NCBI GenBank assembly: GCA_024663395.1
Contig: JANFAH010000003.1
Span: 310,001-374,000, forward strand
Length of the DNA: 64,000 nt
Reading direction: 5' to 3'
DNA from: Pisolithus tinctorius
Taxonomy: Eukaryota > Basidiomycota > Agaricomycetes > Boletales > Pisolithaceae
Part shown: piece after piece, positions 1-9,889 of the stretch
Position numbering within the stretch: the first letter of the stretch is position 1
Layout: the number at the start of each line of letters is the position of its first letter
The notes under the pieces: generated by a model
What the model was told of the DNA's origin: nothing
The model's database searches: none
What the model saw: the letters and a program-made list of their open reading frames with translations, nothing else
Program-made: the position numbers and the translations under genes

Positions 1-59
1 ATACAGTAGAAAGGATAAAATAATTAAATCCCCTTAGTAGGGAGTACTTATTCCCTACA
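1..59 (-). repeat. End of an LTR related to solo LTR D (window edge)
   Basis: On the minus strand the segment starting at 59 reads TGTAGGGA, then a short spacer, then TCCCTAC, forming a terminal hairpin. The same arrangement and similar A/T-rich following sequence are seen in the solo LTR at 42518-42866. I infer that the window begins inside an LTR whose first base (in its own orientation) is at 59. The other end lies outside the window, so target-site duplications cannot be tested. Confidence 0.5.
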
Positions 60-451
60 CTGGGGTGTGCAGAGTGCCAAGGGGCAAGGTCATGGGTAGG
101 GGCTCTAGAGCAGGACCTAGACATGATGCAATGGTTTGCACAAGTGTGAGTCAGAATATACTGTTAAGTACAGGTTTACCCTCAGGTGACCAAGCTTCAA
201 GACCAGGTGACAGGGGCTAAGTCTAGTTGGACCAGAGTTAAGGCCAGAGGTCAGGGGCTAAGTCTGGAGGACCAGACTTAAGACTGGGAGCACAGGAACA
301 AGACTGGTAGCATGGGAAACTGACTGGTCTTGGAGTGCACACAGGGGGAAGCTGGTCTGGGGTTGGATCTACCTCCCTTGGTCTCAGCTTATGTGCTGTA
401 CCCTTATGCAAGCTGGGGAGAGGTCTGGGACAGGGACCAGGGATAGCTTAA
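60..451. other. Non-coding flank of Harbinger element 1
   Basis: No convincing gene. The sequence is CpG-poor, rich in short GACCAG/GGTCTGG-like words, and was contiguous with 5343 onward before Harbinger element 1 inserted, since a TAA duplication flanks that element. It may be part of the LTR that ends at 5910, but I could not align it to another copy in the window. Confidence 0.3.
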
Positions 452-518
452 GAGCTTGTATGGAAAGCACAGTTCAGTTGCAGTTTACAAACTTCACAGA
501 TTGTTCTTGTTTGACAAT

Positions 519-2362
519 GTGAGTCAAAGTGTGGAAAGCTGGTGAAAACCAAACAAATCCAACACCAAAGACAAATAATGTGCAAGTGGTGGTTTGCCTC
601 CACAGAACCTGGAGTGCAGAAGAAAATCTAATGTGGGGGGGACTTCAAATGGAGGTGCTCCTGGTGCAAGTCAATGACAAGTTATGCAGGAGTAGGCAAG
701 TGAGTGATGACTGGACAGGGGATGCTGAACAGAGTGAAGGTGTTCAGCCAAAAGTATTCTGGAATAAAATGTGCTCCTGGCACAAGTTGATGACAAGTTA
801 TGCAGGAGTGGAAGAATGACTAAGCAAAAGGTTGCTGACTAAGCACTGATGATACTGCTGATGATGAATAGAGGTAGATAGACCCTTGATGGAGCCTCAG
901 CTACCAAGGATGATGGATGGTGACAGATAGACTCTTCTGAATGAGCCTCAACTGTCAACAATGAGATATGCACTGAACTGACTGCTGAGTGAATGGCTTC
1001 TGGTTCACTGGGGTGTAGCTAAGTACATGAGGGTTTATATACTGTGGGGGGAGTGCAGCCTGTGACAAACAAGGCACAAATGCTTGGTAAGTAATGAGTA
1101 AGGACTGAGTAATCATGATGAGTAAGCAAGAAATGAAAAGTAAGCAAGCACAGAAGATTGGTAAGTATTTGCAATGAATGAGTCAAGGACAGTCAAAATA
1201 TCACAAAATGAGTCACATGGAGTCAGAAACTGAGTAAGCACACTGATATCACATTAGGGGGTGGCAATGCAAGTCAGATCTCAGCAGAGACATCTCTAGA
1301 TCCAAAGATGGCATGACAGATGGACAGTGTTTCCAGATAGGGAAGTATTAATTCCAGAACTGAAGGGCATGAGTCAGGCATCAAAGGGGCTAGGGTGTTG
1401 GGGGTCTGTGGGGCAATGGGAGCATAAGCAATTGTGTCTCCCACCCTTTCATCCTCTCAGCAAAGTTAACAAAAGCTTCATGGATGGGGCTCTGATGGAG
1501 GAGGAGAAGGGGGGATGTCCTCTGCTGGATCTTGCAGTAAGAAGGCAAGATGCATGTCATACTTGTCATGAATGTGATCAGGGAGGCTGGAGAACAGTAG
1601 ACTATGCTGCAGCTGTCGCAATGTGGGAAGAACAATGGACAAGATTGGAATAAAGATGGTGCAGGGAGCAGGGAGGAACAATCCATATGCTTCATCAACT
1701 GGGGAGACCAAAACAACCACATAAGACCTTTCTAACCAAGTGACAGACCTGAGGTGACCAAAGAACATCCTTCTGGAAGTCATACTGACAAGGAGACCAT
1801 GCTGACCAAGCTGCATGGGATGAGATGGGGCTGACAATGATGGGATGAACCAGGGGGCTTCAGGACAGAAGCTGGTGGGAATGCCTGGCAGATATACATA
1901 GCCACTGTCTCTGGCAAATGAGACAAGTGAGACAATCAACAAAGAGGTGGCCATGATTGATGGACTTAGCAAAATGAGCATCTGATGGATGGAGTGCTGT
2001 AGAAATGCATAGGGTGCAAGGATCCTCTCCAAATTTGGAAGGCAGAATCATGTGGCTGACCACTTTAAGCAAGTGTGAGAATGGAGTTGATATCTTTGGC
2101 AATGGTGGAGATATGACAAAAGCCAGAATGCCATACATGGGTGCTAAAAACTTTTAATGCATGCTTAACTTGCTTCCTCTTTTCTCTTTAGCACTGACAA
2201 CTTGTTCTTGTGTGAAGGATGACTGTTCACATCCAGCAGTCTTTCTATGCATGAGGTCTTTAGTCTTCATCTGCATGGCATGGGCATTGTGCACAACTCA
2301 TCAACAAGTTAGGCAGAGTCAGCTGTAACCATGTCCACAACACCTTTGGTGTGTGACAATGG
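519..2362 (-). repeat. 1.84-kb dispersed repeat F, copy 1, inserted in Harbinger 1
   Basis: This block matches 45421-47231 along its whole length in the same orientation: shared words include GTGAGTCAAAGTG at the left edge and ACACCTTTGGTGTGTGACAATG-like sequence at the right edge. It sits immediately inside the left inverted repeat of Harbinger 1, whose right-hand inverted repeat continues without it, so it is an insertion. The sequence TGACAATG occurs at both edges, but because it is also at the right edge of copy 2 it may belong to the element rather than being a target duplication. The exact ends and the transposon class are unresolved. Confidence 0.7.
1478..2138 (-). pseudogene. Frameshifted copy of the repeat-F protein gene
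   Basis: Two overlapping minus-strand frames (92 and 184 codons) together match the intact 220-codon frame at 46376-47038. The first begins MYGI like the intact copy, and the second carries the shared SFARD.GYVYLPG, LERSYVVV, SLPDHIHD.YD and proline/serine-rich tail segments. A frameshift near 1900-2030 separates them. The protein has no motif I recognise. Conservation of reading frame between two diverged copies suggests it was once expressed, probably as part of the mobile repeat. Confidence 0.6.
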
Positions 2363-2426
2363 GTGGTGGAAAAATCCAGGCCAAAGTATTGGAGATTGAA
2401 ATGTTGGTTTCCCTCCTGATGGTAGC

Positions 2427-3689
2427 ATGTCTCTCCCTCCCTATCTTGCCTCTGCTGATACTCAACATGATCACATCTGGCAAGTACTAATTGAACTTTT
2501 TGATGTCTTAGGATCAAATATCATTGAACTAATGGAAACAGCAGGGGAAATAGAGGAAGAATCCCAGCATGCCAAGTGGACCAATGAAGAGGTCACTGCC
2601 CTTGTCAATTATCTGCACACAAATTGCTCAGAGCAGGCTGATGCTGGCAACTTCCAACAAGTGACTTATGCAAAAGCTGCAGAGAGCATTCGCAAGCTCC
2701 ACAGGTCTGGTAAAATCAAGGATTTGAAGAATGTGTTGATTAAATGGGGATTGGTATGTCCTTCTCAATTCTAAAGTTGCTATGCTGACACTAGATGTAG
2801 CTTAAACATACATACAATGCAATCATGACTTATCACAGCAGATCAGGTGAACATTGGGACAATGAGAATGGTGCAAATATCTGTGGAGTGGCTGATGCAG
2901 AGAAATGGGCAAAATTTGTCAGTGTGAAAGTATGTATTTGATGTTACAGATAACTATGATCAGTTCACTGAGACATTGCAGCAAAATGTGGCCATGAAGC
3001 CCTTCTGCAACAAGGGCTGGCAGTATCTTCCAATGATGGAGGATATTTTTCCACAGGGTGGCACAACTGGCTCCCATGCTTTCTGTCCTGGGGTGTTAAA
3101 CCCCACACTCACTGTGACCACTGATAGTAGCTTTATGCTCTCTGTCCCCCCCAACCCTATGATGACTACTGACAGTACCACCTCCATCCCATCTGTCCCC
3201 CCCTCCATTGCCATGCTCACCAGAAAGTGCTCATTCACTGTGATGTCTATTGATATCACAGAAATGGCATCCCCTTCCCTCCTATTCTCAACAAATCAGC
3301 ATCCCCCAATGACTCCTGTCTTGTCCATTCATAGTAGTAAGTGCAGCTGAACATCCACTCAATCTTCCAGCAAGATGAAGCCTCAACCTTCCAGCTCTCA
3401 CACCATTGCAGTCATATCAATTGGCAACAAAATCCAGTGCTTGGGGGACCAGCTGGTGATGACTTTCATGGATCTGTTGATCGTGGTCCAGACAGCTACA
3501 CAAATGCTATACAAAGATTCCAAGATCCCTCCTCACCATTGTGCATTTATGACATGTCAGTTTTCTGGTATATCTAACCCTGCCACCATTTTTATAGCTT
3601 TACCTGATGAACAATCCTGTTGTGTGTATGTAGCAGACATGTACAATAGCTTTTTCCAAGGCACTAGCAATGCCCCCCCTACTGTGTAG
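2427..3689 (+). CDS. Harbinger Myb/SANT-like DNA-binding protein, copy 1
   Basis: The first exon (from ATG 2427) contains a tryptophan-led helical domain, KWTNEEVTALVNYLHTN, of the Myb/SANT-like (Myb_DNA-bind_3) type. It is followed by the conserved GNF...Y..AA..I pattern seen in the paralogue at 12356. It runs into a GTATGT donor near 2753. A later exon from about 2950 carries KPFCNKGWQYLPMMEDIFP, matching the family's FRNKGW segment, then a low-complexity Ser/Thr/Pro stretch and a last segment to 3689. In PIF/Harbinger elements this second protein binds the element ends and brings the transposase to them. Exon borders after the first intron are approximate and the gene may be degenerate. 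Confidence 0.6.
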
Positions 3690-3893
3690 TATGTGTAACA
3701 TGAGTCAGTGTATCATAGCTACAGAAATGAACTATGTCAAATGTGTTGGCATCCCTCCAGCATGTGCATCGAACAAAGATTGGATTAGATTCCAGAGGCT
3801 AGTACATGATGGATGTAGCTAAAAAAAACTAGAGACTTCTTCCTCAAACAAGTCAGATTCTGCATCTGATTCACTGTCCACAGTACTCTGTGC

Positions 3894-5250
3894 TCACTCC
3901 ACCAAAATACATTGATAATTGGCCCACATGGCCATTGCAATATCATCCCACATCCCCTGCATGAGTATGTCTTCTTCTAAGCTCCTCATTCCTCCCATGG
4001 CTTGGGGATTAGTATGCACACCTGGCTGCTGCTTTCCCTCATCATCTTCATTGAGAGAAATATCATCCATGCCCTCCTCACTCTCACCATGCATACAAAT
4101 AAAATTGTGAATGGCACAGAGTGTGGCAGGGATCTGTGCTTGTATATCAATGTTGTATTCTGGTGCCAGAAGGAGTATTTGAAAGCAACACTTTAGGATG
4201 CTGAAGATTCATTCTATGATATTTTGTGCTGATGCATGCTGCAAGTTGAAAAGCTCCTCCTTATTTGCTGGTCTGAGAGGAAATAAATAAATAAATAAAA
4301 TGGTGAGCAAGACAAAAAACATACTGTGTGTTAGCATGGCCCCATTCTGCAAGATGATACCAAATGCCCCAGTAGGGGACTAGCAACTCTCAATGTGAGG
4401 GGTAGCCAGCATCAGCAAGGAGATATTTTCCATTGGGGATGTGGAGGTTGGTGGATGTTGTGTCACCATAGATATGGGCATCCATCACAGATCCTTCCTA
4501 CCCTATCAGCATATAAACAAACTTCAGACTGAAATCACAGATGAACAGGCTGTTTTGTGAGAGGAATCCTTTGCAGTTACAATAGTCAGAACATATAATT
4601 GAAGGGGGGGATACAGGAATGTGGCAGCCATCTATTGCACCAATTGCATTCCAAAAGTACAGCCAAAATTTGGGGTTGCATCAGATCTTCAGATGGATGG
4701 CTTCACCAGTCAGAAACTGGACATAGGTAATATAAAAGGGTGGTTCTGAAAATATGAAGAGCAATTTCTTGAAGTACCTGTAAACAAATATAAATATCTG
4801 ATTTGTTGCATGTATTTTGTATTGAACTCACCAAGATATTGTGTCATTTGACCACTGAAAATGCTCGCTGACATGCCTGACCATCAGGCCAGTCACACAT
4901 GTGTACAGGAAAATCATGAGCTGTTCTTCCAGAGTAACAAATTTCAAGTTGCTGTGACCAATCTCCTGCGGCTCCTCTATGAGCTGAATGAAAATCTCCT
5001 TGCACATACCAAGTTCACAGTGAATACAATCAGGGTGACCAGTTAGGAGTTCTTGAACCCACATATCTCCAGAGAGTTTGGAGGTGTGGTACAGTATTGG
5101 CTCTCTGTGAACACTGGAGCCAACCAGTTCAGCCAACAAGACTAGGAGTGTCTGGAGGGCAGTCAAAATATGCTGCAGTAGTGTTCAGCACACATCAGGA
5201 TGATCAGGTGGCATCTCTGGAGGAGTTCAATCTCTGACATACTGCTGGAC
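3894..5250 (-). pseudogene. PIF/Harbinger DDE transposase, copy 1 (broken)
   Basis: The N-terminal part (minus, from about 5166) reads YHTSKLSGDMWVQELLTGHP and FVTLEEQLMIFLYTCVTGL, the typical start of fungal Harbinger transposases. Further along the strand are an IGAIDG-type first catalytic Asp near 4640, a MDAHIYGD second Asp region near 4480, LLADAGY near 4420, and NKEELFNL followed by NIIE near 4220, where the catalytic Glu is kept. The next codon of NIIE[R]IFSILK is TGA in place of an expected CGA Arg codon. An acidic C-terminal tail ends near 3894. Stops and frame changes make it non-functional as it stands; some breaks may be introns. Confidence 0.82.
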
Positions 5251-5342
5251 CTTATGCTGAATTTGTGCACCACCCATCAAACAAGAACAATCTGACAAGT
5301 TTGTGAACTGCAACTGAACTGTGCTTTCCATACAAGCTCTAA

Positions 5343-5910
5343 GGCTTTGCCTTAGCTATTGAGTAGACTCAGGGTGTAGTACAGAGTTGAGGGTAATACT
5401 AAATTGATATTCTGACTGAGGTGCTATGAAGTATGTACAGGGGTTAAATACACAAGGCCAGTCTGGGGTAATGAACATAGAGCCAGACTTGTTAATAAGC
5501 TATTAGTGAGATGATTAGCAAGGTGTAGACAGCCATGGAGGCTGTGCCAAGACTAATAGTTAAAGTCCAGGTGACTGGCATAAGCAGAGTCAGACACAGG
5601 TTTGTACAGTAAGCAAAGATCAGCAAAGGGGACTAGACTAAATATAGTACAAACAATGGAAAACAGACTGGAGTTATGTCCAGGTGACCCAGACATGGAC
5701 CTGGGAGGACTGGGGTGGAGCAGTGCAAGGCCAGGAGGAATGGACCAGAGATAGGGGTAAAAGACTGGACTTGAGTTATTCAGGCTGGAGTTGGGTTATC
5801 TAGGGCCAGAGTTGGGTTTTCTAGGCCAGACTAGGACTGGGCTTGACTGGAGTTAGGGGCTAGGGGTCTGGACTGGACTGGGATTGAGTCCAAGAGTCAT
5901 GGATATGACA
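5343..5910 (-). repeat. LTR-like sequence E1
   Basis: The right edge at 5910 reads ATGGATATGACA, so on the minus strand it begins TGTCATATCCATG, like the minus-strand starts of the LTRs at 12182 and 9353. Near 5390-5460 it contains the AACTAA.TTGATATTC...CTGA block and a TTAAATAC TATA-like stretch that also occur in those LTRs. Harbinger 1 ends at 5339, so part of this LTR may lie to the left of 452. The start was not found. No gene is present. Confidence 0.5.
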
Positions 5911-5926
5911 GATGCGTGAAGGGCAC

Positions 5927-6890
5927 ATAACTCATGCATACACTCATCCCATGGCCAAACATCATATTCACTCATGTATGGCTTTGACCCCACCCCCTAT
6001 CCCACAGGACAGCCCCTGCAGGAGTCACTAGCTGGAAATTGACTTGAACAATTGGCCACCAATTGGGATTCCATGATTATAGCTCACAAGGAAGCACAAG
6101 AGGTAATGAAGCAGCAATTAAAAAGGACCTATACAGAGTTTGCTGTAGGAGATAAGGTTTGGTTGGACACTTCCAATCTAAGAAGGGATGTTCCATTGAA
6201 GAAGCTGGTGCCCTGATGGCATGGCCCATTTGTAATTTCCAAATGGGTCAGTCCAGTCACTTACAAGCTCCAACTTCCCCCTCACTGGTGGATACACCCC
6301 ATTTTTCACATGTCCAAACTTACCCCTTTTGTCAAAACAAAGGAGTATGACCCAGCACAACCCCCACCTCCACCAGAATTGGTAGGAGATGAGAATGAAT
6401 GGGAGGCTGAGGCTATACTAAGGTGCAAACATGTGCAAAAGGTCAAGTCATCATCTAAGGAGCCCAATGTGGCCTCACAGCAAAAGTACCTCTACCTTGT
6501 CAAGTGGCTTGGTTACCTTACACTCCCAGAATGGCTGGGAGAGCAAGGACAACCTTGTAAATGCCCCAGAGGTTCTCAGAGAGTACAAGCACATTCATGG
6601 TCTCTGACTGCCATGTCCTACACCCCCAATACTGAGAATCCCAGCTCAGACTATTTCAACAATGACTTCCATGCTGACATCAATGAACCATACAACCCTT
6701 CCCATCCCTACTTCGATTGCTATGCCTCTACCCCTCTATGCCTCTCAGAACCACTGGTACACTCCCCCAGAGTGTTACAATCCCTGTCCCCCTTGGTATC
6801 TGCCCACTCCTCCAGGGAGGGCACTTACCAACCCCTTCACAACTCCATCACCTCTGCCACACACCCATACCCATACCCAAAGGGTCCATG
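5927..6890 (+). pseudogene. Chromovirus (Ty3/gypsy) integrase C-terminus with chromodomain
   Basis: The + strand encodes the end of a gypsy integrase: LMYGFDPTPYPTG, then AVGDKVWLDTSNLRR (the GDxVWL module near 6150), then the HISKLxP-like HPIFHMSKLTPF near 6300-6330. It is followed by PPPPELVGDENEWEAEAIL and YLYLVKWLGY, a chromodomain at about 6385-6520, which in chromoviruses steers integration to marked chromatin. A frameshift near 6525 moves the rest of the domain (WESKDNLVNAPEVLREYKH) to another frame, and at least one stop interrupts the upstream part. Only the 3' end of pol is present. The left border coincides with LTR E1. Confidence 0.8.
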
Positions 6891-7030
6891 ACCAGACAGG
6901 TGCCACAGACAGAAGTTTCAAAGTGCATACATATGAGAAGCTCAACCAGAGTAACTTGTCAATCCTCCAAGAGGCCCTGAAGATGCAGGAGGCCATCATC
7001 AAAATCATCCACAAAGACTTTGGCCCCTTG

Positions 7031-7845
7031 TGTCATGACCATGACACCAGCGTAAGCCCCTAATACCTACTCCGCCCTCCTCCGACATGTTCCCGCGCTT
7101 CTCCGCCCTCTTCCGACGTGTTCCCGCGCTCCTCTGACCCTCCCGACACATCTCCACACCTCTCCGAGGTCCCCTGTCCATGTTCTGACCAACTCCGCTC
7201 AACTCCGCCCTAAGGTTGGTCACATGGGCTGTCGGACTTGTGGCCCTGCATTCTAGATAGGGTTCCGCCCTCGTGTCGGTTTTCTCCATTCTTCTGCTTC
7301 TTCGGTATTTACCCTCTCTTCCTCGTTGTAGTAGTTTCCTTGTCTCAGTTAAGGTCCCCATCGTCCCTACTCTCTATCCCTTGTGTCAGAAGGACTCTAA
7401 CCCACTACACACTTATTGGTTTACATTCCGTACTGCACCGCCCTTGACCTACATCGTATATAAGGCCACGTAGTACTCCGATGTAATCAGTATGAATATC
7501 GAATAAAGTCCCCACCTTCGACTCCCTCTCAGTCCCCTCCGGAGTTTCGTCTCCACTTCCTCTGAGTCCGCTCCACCTCTGAAATATGAGGGCTGAGCTC
7601 ACACAAGGGGGCAGCGCACTAGCTGAACCCAACGCCCTCTCATCCAACCTCCGACCTCTGACCTCCGACTCCGACTCCGACCTCAGCCTCTGAGACTTTC
7701 CTTTATACCCCTCCGCTCACTGTTCGTCGAATATCTCGCCACCCAGTGGTCGGATTCGCTTCGGACTTTGACCGCTGTACTCCGCAGCCCAACCCGCTCC
7801 AACTCCGCCCTAAGAAGGAGCCAGGGGTGTTGTCCAACTTTGACA
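7031..7845 (+). repeat. Solo LTR B3, target duplication CCTTG
   Basis: This 815-bp unit starts TGTCATGACC and ends CAACTTTGACA, and is flanked by perfect CCTTG duplications at 7026-7030 and 7846-7850. It has a TATA-like GTATATAAGG near 7458 and GAATAAAG near 7502. The block CTCTGAAATATGAGGGCTGAG and the following GCGCACTAGCTGAACCC correspond to sequence in LTRs B1 and B2, so it belongs to the same chromovirus LTR group. It is CpG-rich compared with its surroundings, which suggests relative youth. A solo LTR forms by recombination between the two LTRs of an element. Confidence 0.87.
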
Positions 7846-7850
7846 CCTTG

Positions 7851-8500
7851 CTTGTGTCCTCCTTTCACTCCTTCCTTGACTGACTCCCCCTCAATGTCAT
7901 GGTCCATGGGCTCTTCTCTCTGACAAGTCAAGCAACATCTGGAAGATCAAGCTTTCCTTCAGACCCTGACCAAAAAGAAGCATGCCTGGTCACAGGAGAA
8001 GAAGCCAGTCACCAAAGGGGTGTGGAATGTGGATTCAGAAGAGTATCAGAGGCTGGAGGAGATGTCAAACAGAGGTGTTGTGATTGCTGGGAGAAGATTA
8101 TACCAGGCCAAGGCCAAGAGCACTTCCAGGCTGTCGCAGATGCCCTTGCCAATGTCCCCTTCAATGGGACCCCCCACAACTGGCTTGACTTTTTTGCTCA
8201 AGCCTGTGGAGACACTGCTGGGAAAGGCCTCTTCAATGCTCATAAGAAAACAAGACCTCTTCCAGCTTCTCCCTTCATTCCAGTCTCAGTCAACTCCCTC
8301 AGCAAACATGAACTTGGTGGGCTTGTACCCCTCAATTGGCAGCATCCACTCCACTCTTTCACCTGTTTCCAATGTTCACACCTTGGACATTAGTCAACTA
8401 ACTGCCCAACTTGCAGTGGCAACTAATCATGAGATTCACTCCTGGGTGGCCAATGCCCTCTTTCTGCCCTCAGAGGACCTCTGGCCTTTGGGGGGGGTGA
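7851..8500 (+). other. Unassigned retroelement interior ending in a polypurine tract
   Basis: No recognisable domain. Open + frames over 7899-8500 (for instance WNVDSEEYQRLEEMSNRG near 8020) look like degenerate element coding sequence. The stretch ends with TTTGGGGGGGGTGA at 8488-8500, directly before the LTR beginning at 8501. That is where a polypurine tract primes plus-strand synthesis, so this is probably the 3' interior of the element owning LTR H. Confidence 0.35.
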
Positions 8501-9889
8501 TGTTACACTGTGCTCATGTTGTTCCCTTTTATAGACTTTGTATGTCACTGTTTGCTCATGCTGCTGCCTCTGAGCAGCATTCCCTTCACTTGCAAGCCAC
8601 TGTTGTCTTGCATCCCATATGTCAAGTCTGGGCCTACTCCAACCAACTCTGACACTAAACAAGGTCTAGAGAGTGGTTTGGAAGCAAGTCTGACACACAG
8701 GAACAGAACTCTGACTAGCAGAGTGTTGGTAGGAATGAAGACTGCTGAAGCAAGGGCAGAGCAGAGTGAGGACATTGGGTTTAGCTTGTGCGCTACCCCC
8801 TTGCATGATCTCAGCCCTCATATTTCAGAGGGAGAGTACAAACAGAGAGTTGGAGGTAACTCCGACAGACAGAGGTTGGAGACAGAAGGAGTAGGAACTA
8901 AGTTGATATTTGTACTGAAGAACAGCAGAGTATGATACATGCTTTTATACTGTTATGAGGTACAGTAACCAGAATTGGAACTGACATATGGAGACCCAGA
9001 AATTTTCAAGTAAAAACTTCCTAGACGACAAATGAAGGGTAGACAGAGGACATATGAATGGGTAACACAGAACATCCAGAAAAGGAAACAGTCCAGACAC
9101 TGGACCATGTGGTGTGCATGCTGTGGAGTACCTGACTGCATGCTGTCAGGGAGAAGTCCAAAGGTAGTCACATGACCACTCAGAGAACAGTCTGCTCAGT
9201 CTGGTAGGAGAGCAACACAAGTCTGACAGCAGTCAGAGCAGAGATGGTTTGTAGATGATCAAAGGTGGGTGGAGTTGGTGTGGAGTGAGCAAACAACTGG
9301 CAGAAGAGGGTGCAGAGTGAGTAAAGACCTAGAGTGAATGCATGGTTATGACACCATATGCTTCCTTTTATGCCTTACCCCTGTTTACCCCATGTTGTAC
9401 TATAGCCAGACTACATCCATTCACTCTTCCTTCCATGATCCACTGGTGGCCCTGATCCATGTGGTCACATGACCACCCTTGTATATGTACATGGTTTCCC
9501 CTCCTTTGGCATATGCTTGCCCCTGGTCCCCTCTGCTGTGGGAGCTCAGTTGTATGTGTGCACCTGCTGCACAGTGGCATGCTGTGACTCAGCAGTACCA
9601 TAGTGGGGACATGGGTGTATGTTTGAGTGCTTTCAAATGTTTGTGCCACAGTATTTTACATACATATATAAGTCTGCATGTACCATACTGGGCCCTCATT
9701 TGAAATCTACTTTGCAACCACCCTTAGCTCTGCTTGCTGCACCCAAGAGGACTCAACAGTACAACTTTGGTTGGCCAAGACTAGTGTTCTGCCACTAGTG
9801 AAGTTAAACTATGCATCACTTCTTGCACAGTCACATGCTTGTGCTACATCACACTCAATTTGTGATGCAATAAAGTCATTGGCATAACA
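8501..9889 (+). repeat. LTR H, interrupted by solo LTR B1
   Basis: The outer borders read TGTTACACTGTG at 8501 and GGCATAACA ending at 9889, giving a TGTTA...TAACA terminal repeat of the style common in Ty1/copia LTRs. A G-run polypurine tract precedes it. After removing B1 (8620-9353 plus one CCATA) the unit is about 650 bp. It has a TATATATAAG promoter-like motif near 9665 and AATAAAG near 9870, consistent with + orientation. Flanking bases (GGTGA and GCTTC) do not match, so it is not a simple solo LTR. Beyond 9889 comes chromovirus gag on the opposite strand. Confidence 0.55.
8620..9353 (-). repeat. Solo LTR B1, target duplication CCATA
   Basis: This 734-bp unit starts TGTCAAGTCTGG at 8620 and ends GGTTATGACA at 9353, with perfect CCATA duplications at 8615-8619 and 9354-9358. 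Read on the minus strand it is collinear with LTR B2 (18964-30387 minus its insertions): shared tracts include the ...GACTACCTTTGG region, GTTACCCATTCATATGTCCT and AACTAAGTTGATATT. Its uninterrupted sequence proves where inner elements landed in B2. Confidence 0.9.

Larger units (their letters stand above)
452..5339. mobile_element. PIF/Harbinger DNA transposon, copy 1
   Basis: Terminal inverted repeats of more than 50 bp: the left end starts GAGCTTGTATGGAAAGCACA at 452 and its reverse complement ends at 5339. The element is flanked by TAA at 449-451 and 5340-5342, the three-base TWA duplication typical of PIF/Harbinger. Inside are two convergent genes, as usual for the superfamily: a Myb/SANT-like DNA-binding protein (+, from 2427) and a DDE transposase (minus, 5250 to about 3894). 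The length of 4.9 kb is inflated by a separate 1.84-kb repeat lying just inside the left inverted repeat; without it the element is about 3.05 kb, close to copy 2 (about 3.24 kb after removing its insertion). Confidence 0.87.
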